The translations under genes and the position numbers were made by a program. DNA of 64,000 nt, taken from contig NZ_LAVA02000047.1 in assembly GCF_000974985.2 (NCBI RefSeq), forward strand, positions 1-64,000, read 5' to 3'. The number at the start of each line of letters is the position of its first letter. Within the stretch, counting starts at the first letter, position 1. Shown piece after piece: positions 33,655 to 40,959 of this stretch. The notes beneath the pieces were generated by a model. It ran no database searches, had not been told where the DNA came from, and saw nothing but the letters and a program-made list of their open reading frames with translations. Origin of the DNA: Streptomyces mangrovisoli. GTDB taxonomy: Bacteria; Actinomycetota; Actinomycetes; Streptomycetales; Streptomycetaceae.

Positions 33655-34761
33655 ATGGGACGCCACCGACGCTCCGACGCCGGAAGCGCCGCCACGGGCC
33701 GCGCCATGGGGGCCGGGGACGAGTACGGCACCGGCAGCCACGACCCGCACGACTTCACGTACGACGACCGCCCCGTGCTGGGCATCGCGCCGTATCTGAA
33801 CCCGGACGCGCACCAGGCGTACGACCGCAGCCAGGAGTACCTGTACGCGACGGACGACGACTACGCCCGGGACACGGGGACGATGATGTTCCCCGAGGAC
33901 GCCTTCACGCCCGACGACGGTCCGCGGCGCGGTGGCAAGCGCCGTAAGAAGAAGGCCGTGACGCCGGTCAAGTCGGGTCTGCTCGGGGTCTCCGCCGCCG
34001 TCGCGCTCGGCACGGTCGCGGTGGCCACGGGCCAGGTGCCCGGACTGCACAACTACAAGATCGGCGGCGGCGTCGGCCCCGGCGAGAAGGTGCAGGCCCA
34101 GGGGGCGCCCAGCAACACCACGACCGAGCAGGGCGGCACGTCCGGCAGCGCCGACGACGGCCGCGACGACGGCTCCGCGACGAGCCGTGACGCCGGCCGC
34201 GACGCCTCTCCCGAGCCCTCCAGCCCGACCCCCTCCGCGTCCGCGTCGAAGTCGGCCGAGCCGAGCAAGACGCCGTCGAAGGAGCCGGAGTCGACGCCGA
34301 CCACGACCAAGCCGAAGGCCACGGCGTCGGCGTCCACGAAGACCCCGCCGAAGCAGACCGCCGCCCCGGTGACCGTCTCCGAGGAGGCCGCCGCCGAGGC
34401 CGCCGTGCTCAAGCTGGTCAACGAGGAGCGGGCGAAGGTCGGTTGCAGCGCGCTGTCCGCGAACAGCTCGCTGACCGAGCTGGCCGAGAACTTCAGCAAG
34501 CAGATGGCCGACGAGGACTTCTTCGACCACACCGACCCGAGCGGGGCCACCCCGTGGGACCGGGCGGCGAAGCTCGGCATCACCAACCTGGGCGGCGAGA
34601 ACATCGCCCGCGGCCAGGCCGACGCGGCCGCGGTGATGGACGCCTGGATGAACAGCGAGGGTCACCGCGCGAACATCCTCAACTGCGACTTCAAGACCCT
34701 CGGCGTGGGCGTCCACTTCGGTTCGGGCGGCCCCTGGTGGACGCAGGACTTCGGCTACTGA
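33655..34761 (+). CDS. Membrane-anchored CAP/SCP-domain protein
   Basis: 368 residues from the ATG at 33655 with AGGAAGG upstream. A cytoplasmic N-terminal region (about 100 residues, ending GGKRRKKKAVTPVK) precedes one membrane segment (LLGVSAAVALGTVAVATGQV), then a Ser/Thr/Pro/Lys-rich extracellular linker and a C-terminal CAP domain (about 245-368) with FFDHTDPSG, GENIARGQ and WMNSEGHRANIL. CAP proteins are secreted and their bacterial function is mostly unknown. The N-in topology with a long spacer suggests display at the cell wall. Confidence 0.88.
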   Translation: MGRHRRSDAGSAATGRAMGAGDEYGTGSHDPHDFTYDDRPVLGIAPYLNPDAHQAYDRSQEYLYATDDDYARDTGTMMFPEDAFTPDDGPRRGGKRRKKKAVTPVKSGLLGVSAAVALGTVAVATGQVPGLHNYKIGGGVGPGEKVQAQGAPSNTTTEQGGTSGSADDGRDDGSATSRDAGRDASPEPSSPTPSASASKSAEPSKTPSKEPESTPTTTKPKATASASTKTPPKQTAAPVTVSEEAAAEAAVLKLVNEERAKVGCSALSANSSLTELAENFSKQMADEDFFDHTDPSGATPWDRAAKLGITNLGGENIARGQADAAAVMDAWMNSEGHRANILNCDFKTLGVGVHFGSGGPWWTQDFGY

Positions 34762-34810
34762 GCCGGCCGCAGGCCTTCCGGTCGCCGAGGCGGCCGTAGG
34801 ACATGGGCCG

Positions 34811-34856
34811 AGGGCCCGTCCGCTCCGCCCGGCGAGGGCGGGTGCGGGCGGGCCCT
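34811..34856. terminator. Bidirectional terminator between CAP gene and DUF805 gene
   Basis: A 13-bp stem (AGGGCCCGTCCGC / GCGGGCGGGCCCT, one G-U) encloses a second 6-bp stem (CCGCCC/GGGCGG), between convergent stops at 34761 and 34864. Confidence 0.7.
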
Positions 34857-34863
34857 CAGGTTG

Positions 34864-35220
34864 TCAGAGGTGCTGTGCCACGTACTTCGGGCTGGCGCCG
34901 TAGCGGTTGTCGCGGGGCTCGCCCTCCGTGGTGGTGAAGAGGAGCATCGCGAGGGAGCCGACGACCGGGATCGCGCCGAAGAGCAGCCACCATCCGGAGC
35001 GGCCCGTGTCGTGCAGGCGCCGTACGCCGACCGCGACGGACGGCAGCAGCGTCGCGAGCGCGTACAGGTCGTACAGGTAACCGAAGTGCGCGGCCCGGCC
35101 GGCGGCGACCAGCAGCAGCATGACCAGCGCGTTGACCAGACTGAACGTCCAGTACTCGGCGCGGCGCGCCCGCCCGCCGAACACGGCGTACTTCGTCAAC
35201 GCGTCCACGTACCAGTGCAC
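34864..35220 (-). CDS. DUF805 membrane protein
   Basis: 118 residues from a GTG with GGGGGGAA upstream. The typical DUF805 layout is present: WYVDALTKYAVFGGRARRAEYW, then hydrophobic helices (LVNALVMLLLVAAG; ALATLLPSVAVGVRRLHDTGRSGWWLLF; IPVVGSLAMLLF) and the tail GEPRDNRYGASP. Inner-membrane protein of unknown function. It is divergent from hxlR, with the palindromic operator in the shared spacer. Confidence 0.9.
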   Translation of the reverse strand: MHWYVDALTKYAVFGGRARRAEYWTFSLVNALVMLLLVAAGRAAHFGYLYDLYALATLLPSVAVGVRRLHDTGRSGWWLLFGAIPVVGSLAMLLFTTTEGEPRDNRYGASPKYVAQHL

Positions 35221-35355
35221 TTCCCCCCCAGGGATGTTCGACGGCCACCGCTCCGGTGAGCGAGCCGGAGGGGAACATATGTGCCCCGGGGGGTACCGGG
35301 CAAGCCGCTTCCGGGCGCGCGCGGGGGCTCGGGCCGCCGCGGTGGCGTCCCGACC

Positions 35356-35378
35356 TGCACTAACTTCTAGTTAGTGCA
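35356..35378. promoter_or_regulatory. 23-bp HxlR-type operator
   Basis: TGCACTAACT-TCT-AGTTAGTGCA is a perfect palindrome with 10-bp arms, 38 nt upstream of the hxlR ATG. ACTA/TAGT palindromes are typical for HxlR/MarR-type dimers. Autoregulation is likely, and DUF805 (start at 35220) could be co-regulated. Confidence 0.75.
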
Positions 35379-35416
35379 ACCTGTCGCGCAGCGCTGCGCT
35401 CACGTACGCTTTGGAC

Positions 35417-35809
35417 ATGACCGGCACCCTGGAGGACCGCGACCTCCCCTACAACGTGTTCGCCAAGGCGTGTCCCTCGCGCGGCACCCTGGAGCACGTC
35501 ACGGGGCGCTGGGGCGCGCTGACGCTCGGCGCCCTGTCCGAGGGCTCGCTCCGCTTCAACGAGCTGCGCCGCCGGGTCGACGGCGTGAGCGAGAAGATGC
35601 TCTCCCAGACCCTGCACGCGCTGGAGCGCGACGGCCTGGTGCACCGCGAGGCCCAGCCGACCAACCCGCCCCGCGTGGACTACGAACTCACCCCGCTGGG
35701 CCGCGAGGTGGCCGCGCGGCTGCTGACCCTCATCCACTTCGTGGAGGGCCGGATGGACGACGTGCTGGCCTCGCGCGAGCGCTACGACACCGCGCGCGGC
35801 GGCCTCTGA
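35417..35809 (+). CDS. HxlR-family winged-helix regulator
   Basis: 130 residues, MTGTLEDRDLPYNVFAKACP (an in-frame TTG two codons upstream is possible). HxlR fold: KACPSRGTLEHVTGRWGALT with the conserved N-terminal Cys-Pro, GSLRFNELRRRVDGVSEKML as recognition region and DGLVHREAQPTNPPRVDYEL as wing. Members sense quinones, aldehydes or oxidants through the N-terminal Cys. No adjacent oxidoreductase is present, so the target is unclear. The 3' end overlaps mutM convergently by 28 nt. Confidence 0.92.
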   Translation: MTGTLEDRDLPYNVFAKACPSRGTLEHVTGRWGALTLGALSEGSLRFNELRRRVDGVSEKMLSQTLHALERDGLVHREAQPTNPPRVDYELTPLGREVAARLLTLIHFVEGRMDDVLASRERYDTARGGL

Positions 35810-36666
35810 CAGCGCGGGCAGAAGTAGCTGGAACGGTTCATCCACGGGCGTCGGCGGATCGGCGTGCCGCACCGGCGGCAGGGCAGCCCCTCACGGCCGT
35901 AGGCGTCGAGCGAGCGGTCGAAGTAGCCCGACTCGCCGTTGACGTTGACGTACAGGCTGTCGAAGCTGGTGCCGCCGACGGACAGGGCCGCGTTCATGAC
36001 GTCGCGCACATGCCCGAGCAGCTCGGCGGTGCGCGGCCTGGTGAAGCCGGCCGTCGGGCGTTCGTAGTGCACGCGGGCGCGCCACAGCGCCTCGTCCGCG
36101 TAGATGTTGCCGACGCCACTGATCAGCGACTGGTCCAGCAGGGCCCGCTTGATCGTGGTCCGCTTGCGGCGCAGCGCCTGGTGGAAGGCCTCGTCGTCGA
36201 AGAGCGGGTCGAGCGGGTCGCGGGCGATGTGCGCGATGACGTCGGGCAGCCCGTCGGGCGTGGTGTCGTGCAGCGAGAGCCCGCCGAAGGTGCGCTGGTC
36301 GACGAAGCGCAGCTCGGTGCCGGCCGCCTCGGGGGCGGCCGGTGTCGGGGTGTCCGCGAACCGGACCCGGATGCGCAGATGCTTCTCGTCGGCGGCGGAG
36401 CTCGGCTGCACCAGCAGCTGGCCGCTCATCCCGAGGTGGGCGAGGACCGCCTGCGAGGTGTCCTCCAGCGGCAGCCAGAGGTACTTGCCGCGGCGGCTGG
36501 GCGTGCCGATGCGGTGGCCCTCCAGCCGGTGGGTGAAGTCGTCGGCGCCGGCCAGGTGGCGGCGTACCGCGCGCGGGTGCAGCACCTCCGCGTCGGCGAC
36601 GGTGCGATGGGCGACCCAGCGCGCGAGTCCGCGCCGGACGACCTCGACCTCGGGCAACTCGGGCAT
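35782..36666 (-). CDS. mutM: Formamidopyrimidine-DNA glycosylase MutM/Fpg
   Basis: 294 residues from the ATG at 36664-36666 with GGGAG upstream, giving the mature N-terminus PELPEVEVVRRGLARW: Pro2 nucleophile and Glu3. Lys in RRGKYLWL and the H2TH region (LLDQSLISGVGNIYADEAL) follow, then the zinc finger CRRCGTPIRRRPWMNRSSYF-CPRC. It excises 8-oxoguanine and nicks the strand. A strong hairpin (36698-36731) lies between rnc and mutM, so it may have its own promoter. Confidence 0.96.
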   Translation of the reverse strand: MPELPEVEVVRRGLARWVAHRTVADAEVLHPRAVRRHLAGADDFTHRLEGHRIGTPSRRGKYLWLPLEDTSQAVLAHLGMSGQLLVQPSSAADEKHLRIRVRFADTPTPAAPEAAGTELRFVDQRTFGGLSLHDTTPDGLPDVIAHIARDPLDPLFDDEAFHQALRRKRTTIKRALLDQSLISGVGNIYADEALWRARVHYERPTAGFTRPRTAELLGHVRDVMNAALSVGGTSFDSLYVNVNGESGYFDRSLDAYGREGLPCRRCGTPIRRRPWMNRSSYFCPRCQRPPRAVS

Positions 36667-36697
36667 GGCGACTCCCGTCACGGGCGGTGGACGACCC

Positions 36698-36731
36698 GAG
36701 CGCCCGCCCCCTGGTTCGGGGGCGGGCGCTC
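36698..36731 (-). terminator. Strong hairpin between rnc and mutM
   Basis: A perfect 14-bp stem GAGCGCCCGCCCCC / GGGGGCGGGCGCTC with a 6-nt loop, 56 nt after the rnc stop and 32 nt before the mutM ATG. It is also a plausible RNase III-type structure, which is relevant next to rnc. Confidence 0.75.
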
Positions 36732-36786
36732 GGCACGCTGTTCCTGGGGCCGGGACCGGGCGGAGGGCTTCCGTCCGGGCCAGGTC

Positions 36787-37596
36787 TCAGGCGGAGGCGG
36801 TCGCCGGGCCGGACGTGTCCTCGGTGGCCTCTTCGGCCTCCTTGGCACGTTCGTCCGCGGCGGCGCGGATGGCCCGCCATGCGGACTCCGCGGCCTGCTG
36901 TTCCGCCTCCTTCTTGCTGCGGCCGGTGCCGGTGCCGTACGAGACGCCTCCGACGCGGGCGGCAGCAGTGAAGGTCTTCTCGTGGTCCGGGCCGGTCTCC
37001 GTGACCAGGTACTCGGGCACGCCGAGCCCCTCGGTCGCGGTGAGCTCCTGGAGACTGGTCTTCCAGTCCAGGCCGGCACCGAGGTTGGAGGACTTCTCGA
37101 TCAGCGGGTCGAACAGGCGGTGCACCAGTTCGGAGGCCGCGTCGAGACCCTGGTCGAGATAGACAGCGCCGATCACCGCTTCGAGGGTGTCGGCGAGGAT
37201 GGACGCCTTGTCCCGGCCGCCCGTGCCCTCTTCACCACGGCCGAGCCGGATGAAGGAGCCCAGGTCGAGGCCGCGGCCGACCTCCGCCAGCGCACGCGAG
37301 TTGACCACCGCGGCCCGCAACTTGGCCAGCTGGCCCTCGGGCAGGTCGGGGTGGGTGCGGTACAGCGTGTCCGTGACCACGAGGCCGAGCACGGAGTCCC
37401 CGAGGAACTCCAGCCGCTCGTTGGTCGGCAGACCGCCGTTCTCGTACGCGTACGAACGGTGGGTCAGCGCACGCACCAGAAGGGCGGACTCGAGCTTGTA
37501 GCCGAGCCGCCCTTCCAGAAGCGTGTGGGACGAGGCCGTGTTGTCCGCTGGGCCACCCCCGCTGACGCGGGGGGCATTCTTCTTCGCCGTGGACAC
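36787..37596 (-). CDS. rnc: Ribonuclease III (AbsB orthologue)
   Basis: 269 residues with the GTG at 37594-37596 preferred (AGAGG upstream; in-frame GTG four codons earlier also possible). Catalytic signature NERLEFLGDSVLGLVV, second acidic motif DTLEAVIGAVYLD and the C-terminal double-stranded RNA-binding domain (DWKTSLQELTATEGLGVPEY ... GRSKKEAEQQAAESAW) are complete. In S. coelicolor this gene is absB: loss of RNase III abolishes production of several antibiotics. It follows rpmF by 19 nt in the DUF177-rpmF-rnc operon. Confidence 0.96.
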   Translation of the reverse strand: MSTAKKNAPRVSGGGPADNTASSHTLLEGRLGYKLESALLVRALTHRSYAYENGGLPTNERLEFLGDSVLGLVVTDTLYRTHPDLPEGQLAKLRAAVVNSRALAEVGRGLDLGSFIRLGRGEEGTGGRDKASILADTLEAVIGAVYLDQGLDAASELVHRLFDPLIEKSSNLGAGLDWKTSLQELTATEGLGVPEYLVTETGPDHEKTFTAAARVGGVSYGTGTGRSKKEAEQQAAESAWRAIRAAADERAKEAEEATEDTSGPATASA

Positions 37597-37615
37597 GGTG
37601 CCTCTCACCAGCCGC

Positions 37616-37789
37616 TCAGACCTCGAGGACCTGGCGCTTGTTGTAGGTGCCGCACGACGGGCACGCGATGTGCTGCTGCTTGGGCTCGTGGCAGCGCTCG
37701 CACGCAACCAGGGGGGTGACCGCAGCCTTCCACTGCGACCGGCGGTGGCGCGTGTTGCTGCGCGACATCTTCCGCTTCGGAACAGCCAC
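37616..37789 (-). CDS. rpmF: 50S ribosomal protein L32 (zinc-binding form)
   Basis: 57 residues from a GTG with AGGAGAA upstream: MAVPKRKMSRSNTRHRRSQW. Two CxxC pairs (CERC, CPSC) make it the C+ zinc-binding form; Streptomyces usually has an additional Zur-controlled C- paralogue elsewhere. It starts 2 nt after the DUF177 stop. Confidence 0.96.
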   Translation of the reverse strand: MAVPKRKMSRSNTRHRRSQWKAAVTPLVACERCHEPKQQHIACPSCGTYNKRQVLEV

Positions 37790-37791
37790 GG

Positions 37792-38436
37792 CTACTTCTC
37801 CTGCTTCTCGTCGACGCCCGGTTCGGCGCCGCTCATCTCGTCCTTCTCGCCGTCCGTCATGGTTCCGGCGAGTCCCTGCAAAGCCGCCCAACGGATGTCG
37901 ACGGCCTCATGGTGGTGGTCCGGGTCGTCCGCGAGCCGCGCTCCGCATTCGGAGCACAGGCCCGGGCAGTCGTCCTGGCACACCGGCTGCATCGGCAGTG
38001 CGAGCACCACCGCATCACGCAGCACGGGCTCGAGGTCGAAGAGTCCGTCCTCGAGATGGAACCTGTCCTCGTCGTCCTCGGCGTCGTCGCCCGGTTCCGC
38101 GATCACGCGGCCCCGGTCGTCGGCGTCAGGGTACGAGAACAGTTCCTGGAAGTCCGCTTCGAGCTCCAGCCCGAGCGGCTCCAGACACCTTACGCACTCC
38201 CCCTGGGCCCGTGCACGGGCGGTGCCTGTGACAAGCACCCCTTCCATGACCGACTCAAGACGGAGTTCGAGCTCCAGCGGGGTGCCTTCCGGCACTCCGA
38301 CGACATCCTGGATGCCGAGGTCCTTCGGGGCGTCGACCGTGCGGCTGAGCCGCTGCAGGGCGCCAGGACGCCGACCCAGCTCGTGCGTGTCGAACACGAG
38401 GGGGTTGCGGTGGTCGAGGCGGGCGTTGGTTGCCAT
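37792..38436 (-). CDS. DUF177/YceD family protein
   Basis: 214 residues from the ATG at 38434-38436 (MATNARLDHRNPLVFDTHEL). Family Cys motif CVRCLEPL and C-terminal CPGLCSECGARL with an acidic stretch between. YceD-type proteins accompany rpmF in nearly all bacteria and have been connected with 23S rRNA accumulation in plants and E. coli. First gene of the DUF177-rpmF-rnc unit. Confidence 0.93.
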   Translation of the reverse strand: MATNARLDHRNPLVFDTHELGRRPGALQRLSRTVDAPKDLGIQDVVGVPEGTPLELELRLESVMEGVLVTGTARARAQGECVRCLEPLGLELEADFQELFSYPDADDRGRVIAEPGDDAEDDEDRFHLEDGLFDLEPVLRDAVVLALPMQPVCQDDCPGLCSECGARLADDPDHHHEAVDIRWAALQGLAGTMTDGEKDEMSGAEPGVDEKQEK

Positions 38437-38597
38437 TCCTGCTTTCGATCTTCCGGCTCCGAGGGACGCCGCCCGAGGTGTCCGCGGGGCAGCGCAGATC
38501 GCGGACGTACTCGCGACCGAACAGCCAGGATACTGGACCTTTCGCTCACGGCCCAATCCGGCCTCCGCGCCGGCCCCCCGCGGGTGCGGGACACGCC

Positions 38598-39704
38598 CTA
38601 GAGGCCCCGGCCCTGCTCGTAGGCGCGCAGCTGCTCGGCACTGATCATGCTGGTGTCGAAGAGGCTGGTCTCGTCGAGCGCGTAGCCCTGCGGCTGCTGC
38701 TGGGCCATCTGCTGCTGGGCCATCTGCTGCTGCGGGTCGTACGCCGCCTGCTGGGCGTCGTAGGCCGGGTAGGCGTAGGGGTCCGCCTGCTGGTAGCCGT
38801 ACGGGTCCTGCTGGCCGTAGCCCTGCTGCTGCTGGTAGCCCGCGTACGGGTCCGGCTGCTGCTGGTAGGCGTACGCCTCCTGCTGGTCGTACTGCGGCTG
38901 CTGCTGGTCGTAGTGCGGCTGCTGCGGCACGGACGGCTGCGCGGGCTGCTGCGGCGCGGGCTCGGCCTCCGCGTCCGCGAGCGCGGCCAGGTCCGCGAGG
39001 TAGTCCTCGTCGCTGGAGTGCTGGAGCGTGGTCAGGTCGTCGGAGAGGGCGCCGAGGTCGTCGGTGGCGATCCGGCCGTGCAGCGTCTGGCGGCCCTTGT
39101 GGACGGCCTCCAGGGTCTTGGCGAGGACCGCCTCGAAGGCGCCCAGCTTCAGGTCCACGTAGTCGTCCGCGTTGCGGCGCAGGGTCTCCGGGTCGTGGCT
39201 GCGCTCGGGGGCGTCCTCGTCCTCGTAGCCCTGCTCGTCGAGGCCGGGGCCGGTGCCGAGCAGCTTCTCGCGGCCGCGGCCGACCGAGCCCAGGGTCTTG
39301 GTGAGGACGACCTCGAAGTTGGCGAGCTTGGAGTCGACGTAGTCGTCGGCGTCCGCGCGGACGCCCTCGGCCTCCTGGCGGGCCTCGTTCAGGATGCGGT
39401 CCGCCTCCGCCTGCGAGCGGCGGGCGATCTCGGTGTCGGAGATCAGCGAGCCGCGCTCGGAGTGCGCGTGCTGGATGATCCGGTCGGCCTCCTGGCGGGC
39501 CTGCTCGACCATCTGGTCGCGGTCGCCGATCAGCTCCTGGGCCTGGGCGAGGGAGCCGGGCAGCGCCGCGCGCACCTCCTCCAGCAGGGCAAGCAGTTCC
39601 GCGCGGTTGACCACGCAGGAGGCCGACATGGGCATCGACCGGGCGCCGGAGACCGAGGCGACGATCTCGTCCAGTTTCTGTTGCACGTCCACCTTGCTCG
39701 CCAC
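38598..39704 (-). CDS. DivIVA-like coiled-coil protein with duplicated segment and Gln/Tyr-rich tail
   Basis: 368 residues from a GTG. The N-terminus MASKVDVQQKLDEIVASVSG and the heptad region QAQELIGDRDQMVEQARQEA / ARRSQAEADRILNEARQEAE resemble DivIVA/ATP-synthase-b-like coiled coils. Two copies of a ~33-residue segment occur, DADDYVDSKLANFEVVLTKT and NADDYVDLKLGAFEAVLAKT, at about residues 118 and 181. The C-terminal third is prion-like, rich in Gln, Tyr, Pro and Asp. Streptomyces orthologues are annotated as cell-division initiation or hypothetical proteins. It lies between coaD and DUF177 on the same strand. Confidence 0.85.
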   Translation of the reverse strand: MASKVDVQQKLDEIVASVSGARSMPMSASCVVNRAELLALLEEVRAALPGSLAQAQELIGDRDQMVEQARQEADRIIQHAHSERGSLISDTEIARRSQAEADRILNEARQEAEGVRADADDYVDSKLANFEVVLTKTLGSVGRGREKLLGTGPGLDEQGYEDEDAPERSHDPETLRRNADDYVDLKLGAFEAVLAKTLEAVHKGRQTLHGRIATDDLGALSDDLTTLQHSSDEDYLADLAALADAEAEPAPQQPAQPSVPQQPHYDQQQPQYDQQEAYAYQQQPDPYAGYQQQQGYGQQDPYGYQQADPYAYPAYDAQQAAYDPQQQMAQQQMAQQQPQGYALDETSLFDTSMISAEQLRAYEQGRGL

Positions 39705-39748
39705 TCTCTACCGGTGTGTTGGAGACGGACGGGACGACTGTAGCCCCA

Positions 39749-40258
39749 TCAGTCCTGGCGCAGACGCCGGTTGAGGGCCTCGAGGACCAGCGGCGGCACC
39801 AGGTGGGAGACGTCGCCGCCCCAGGTCGCGACCTCCTTGACCAACGAGGAGGACAGGAAGCTGTAGGTCGGGTTGGTCGGCACGAACAGCGTCTCGACGC
39901 CGGACAGGCCCATGTTCATCTGGGCCATCTGGAGCTCGTAGTCGAAGTCGCTGACGGCGCGCAGGCCCTTGACGATGGCGGGGATGTCGCGCTGCTTGCA
40001 GAAGTCGACGAGGAGGCCGTGGAACGCCTCGACGCGGACGTTGCCGTAGTCGGCGGTCACCTGGCGGATCAGGTCGAGCCGCTCCTCGATCTCGAAGAGC
40101 CCGCTCTTGGACTTGTTGATCATCACGGCGACGTAGACCTCGTCGTACAGCCGGGAGGCCCGGCCGATGATGTCGAGATGTCCGTTGGTGATGGGGTCGA
40201 ACGACCCGGGACAGACGGCGCGGCGCACTTGAGATCCCTCGCTCTCCGGTCCGGTCAT
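39749..40258 (-). CDS. coaD: Phosphopantetheine adenylyltransferase CoaD
   Basis: 169 residues from the ATG at 40256-40258, overlapping the rsmD stop (ATGA). A GTG ten codons later (VRRAVCPGSFDP) matches the usual CoaD length and cannot be excluded. Nucleotidyltransferase motifs are CPGSFDPITNGHLDII and NPTYSFLSSSLVKEVATWGG. It makes dephospho-CoA from 4'-phosphopantetheine and ATP. Confidence 0.96.
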   Translation of the reverse strand: MTGPESEGSQVRRAVCPGSFDPITNGHLDIIGRASRLYDEVYVAVMINKSKSGLFEIEERLDLIRQVTADYGNVRVEAFHGLLVDFCKQRDIPAIVKGLRAVSDFDYELQMAQMNMGLSGVETLFVPTNPTYSFLSSSLVKEVATWGGDVSHLVPPLVLEALNRRLRQD

Positions 40259-40842
40259 CGTGCGTCTTCGCACGTAGAGGCGGCGCGACCGTACCAAAAC
40301 GTTCCCTCGCCGTAACGCCGGGACCTCAGCGGCTCGAAACCCGCCGGCCACCGGAATTCGCCGCCTCTGGTGCTGCGCTCCACGGTGACGAGCGCATCCT
40401 CCGCTAGCCAGCCCCCCGTGCGGAGTGTGAGCAGGATCTCCCGAAGATCGTCGTCCCCGACCGCGTAGGGCGGGTCCAGGAACACGATGTCGTACGGCTC
40501 CGCCGAGGCCGGCACGGCGGTGATCTGCTCGGCGCGGCCGGCCCGCACCTCGGCGCCGGGCAGGCCGAGGGCCTTGACGTTCTCCCGGACCACGCGGGCG
40601 GCGCGGGCGTCGGCCTCGACCAGCAGGGTGTGGCCCGCGCCGCGGGAGAGCGCCTCCAGGCCGACCGCGCCGGAGCCGGCGTACAGGTCAAGGACGCGCT
40701 CGCCGTCCAGCGGGCCGCCGAGCAGGCTCTGCCAGGTGGACAGCAGGCCCTCGCGTGCGCGGTCGGAGGTGGGGCGGGTGCCGTTGCCCGGCGGCACGGC
40801 GAGGCGACGTCCGCCGGCCGTACCGGCGATCACGCGGGTCAT
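40255..40842 (-). CDS. rsmD: 16S rRNA (guanine966-N2)-methyltransferase RsmD
   Basis: 195 residues, MTRVIAGTAGGRRLAVPPGN, with AAGGA upstream. SAM motif VLDLYAGSGAVGLEALSRGA and catalytic DPPY in YDIVFLDPPYAVGDD. It methylates G966 of 16S rRNA. rsmD-coaD pairing is near universal; the two overlap by 4 nt. Confidence 0.96.
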   Translation of the reverse strand: MTRVIAGTAGGRRLAVPPGNGTRPTSDRAREGLLSTWQSLLGGPLDGERVLDLYAGSGAVGLEALSRGAGHTLLVEADARAARVVRENVKALGLPGAEVRAGRAEQITAVPASAEPYDIVFLDPPYAVGDDDLREILLTLRTGGWLAEDALVTVERSTRGGEFRWPAGFEPLRSRRYGEGTFWYGRAASTCEDAR

Positions 40843-40893
40843 CTTGGGTCCTTGGTCTCGGGGCCTACGGATTCAGTGTGGCAGCACGGGGGT

Positions 40894-40912
40894 GCGGTCC
40901 GCGCGGGACCGC
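40894..40912 (-). terminator. Hairpin after recG
   Basis: Perfect 7-bp stem GCGGTCC-GCGCG-GGACCGC, 48 nt past the recG stop. The preceding 40 nt contains an imperfect duplicate of the recG 3' end (CAGCCCTTCTCC occurs twice). Confidence 0.45.
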
Positions 40913-40959
40913 CGTCCCGGGCCCGGCCCGGCGTCCGGCCCAGCCCTTCTCCATCCGGC

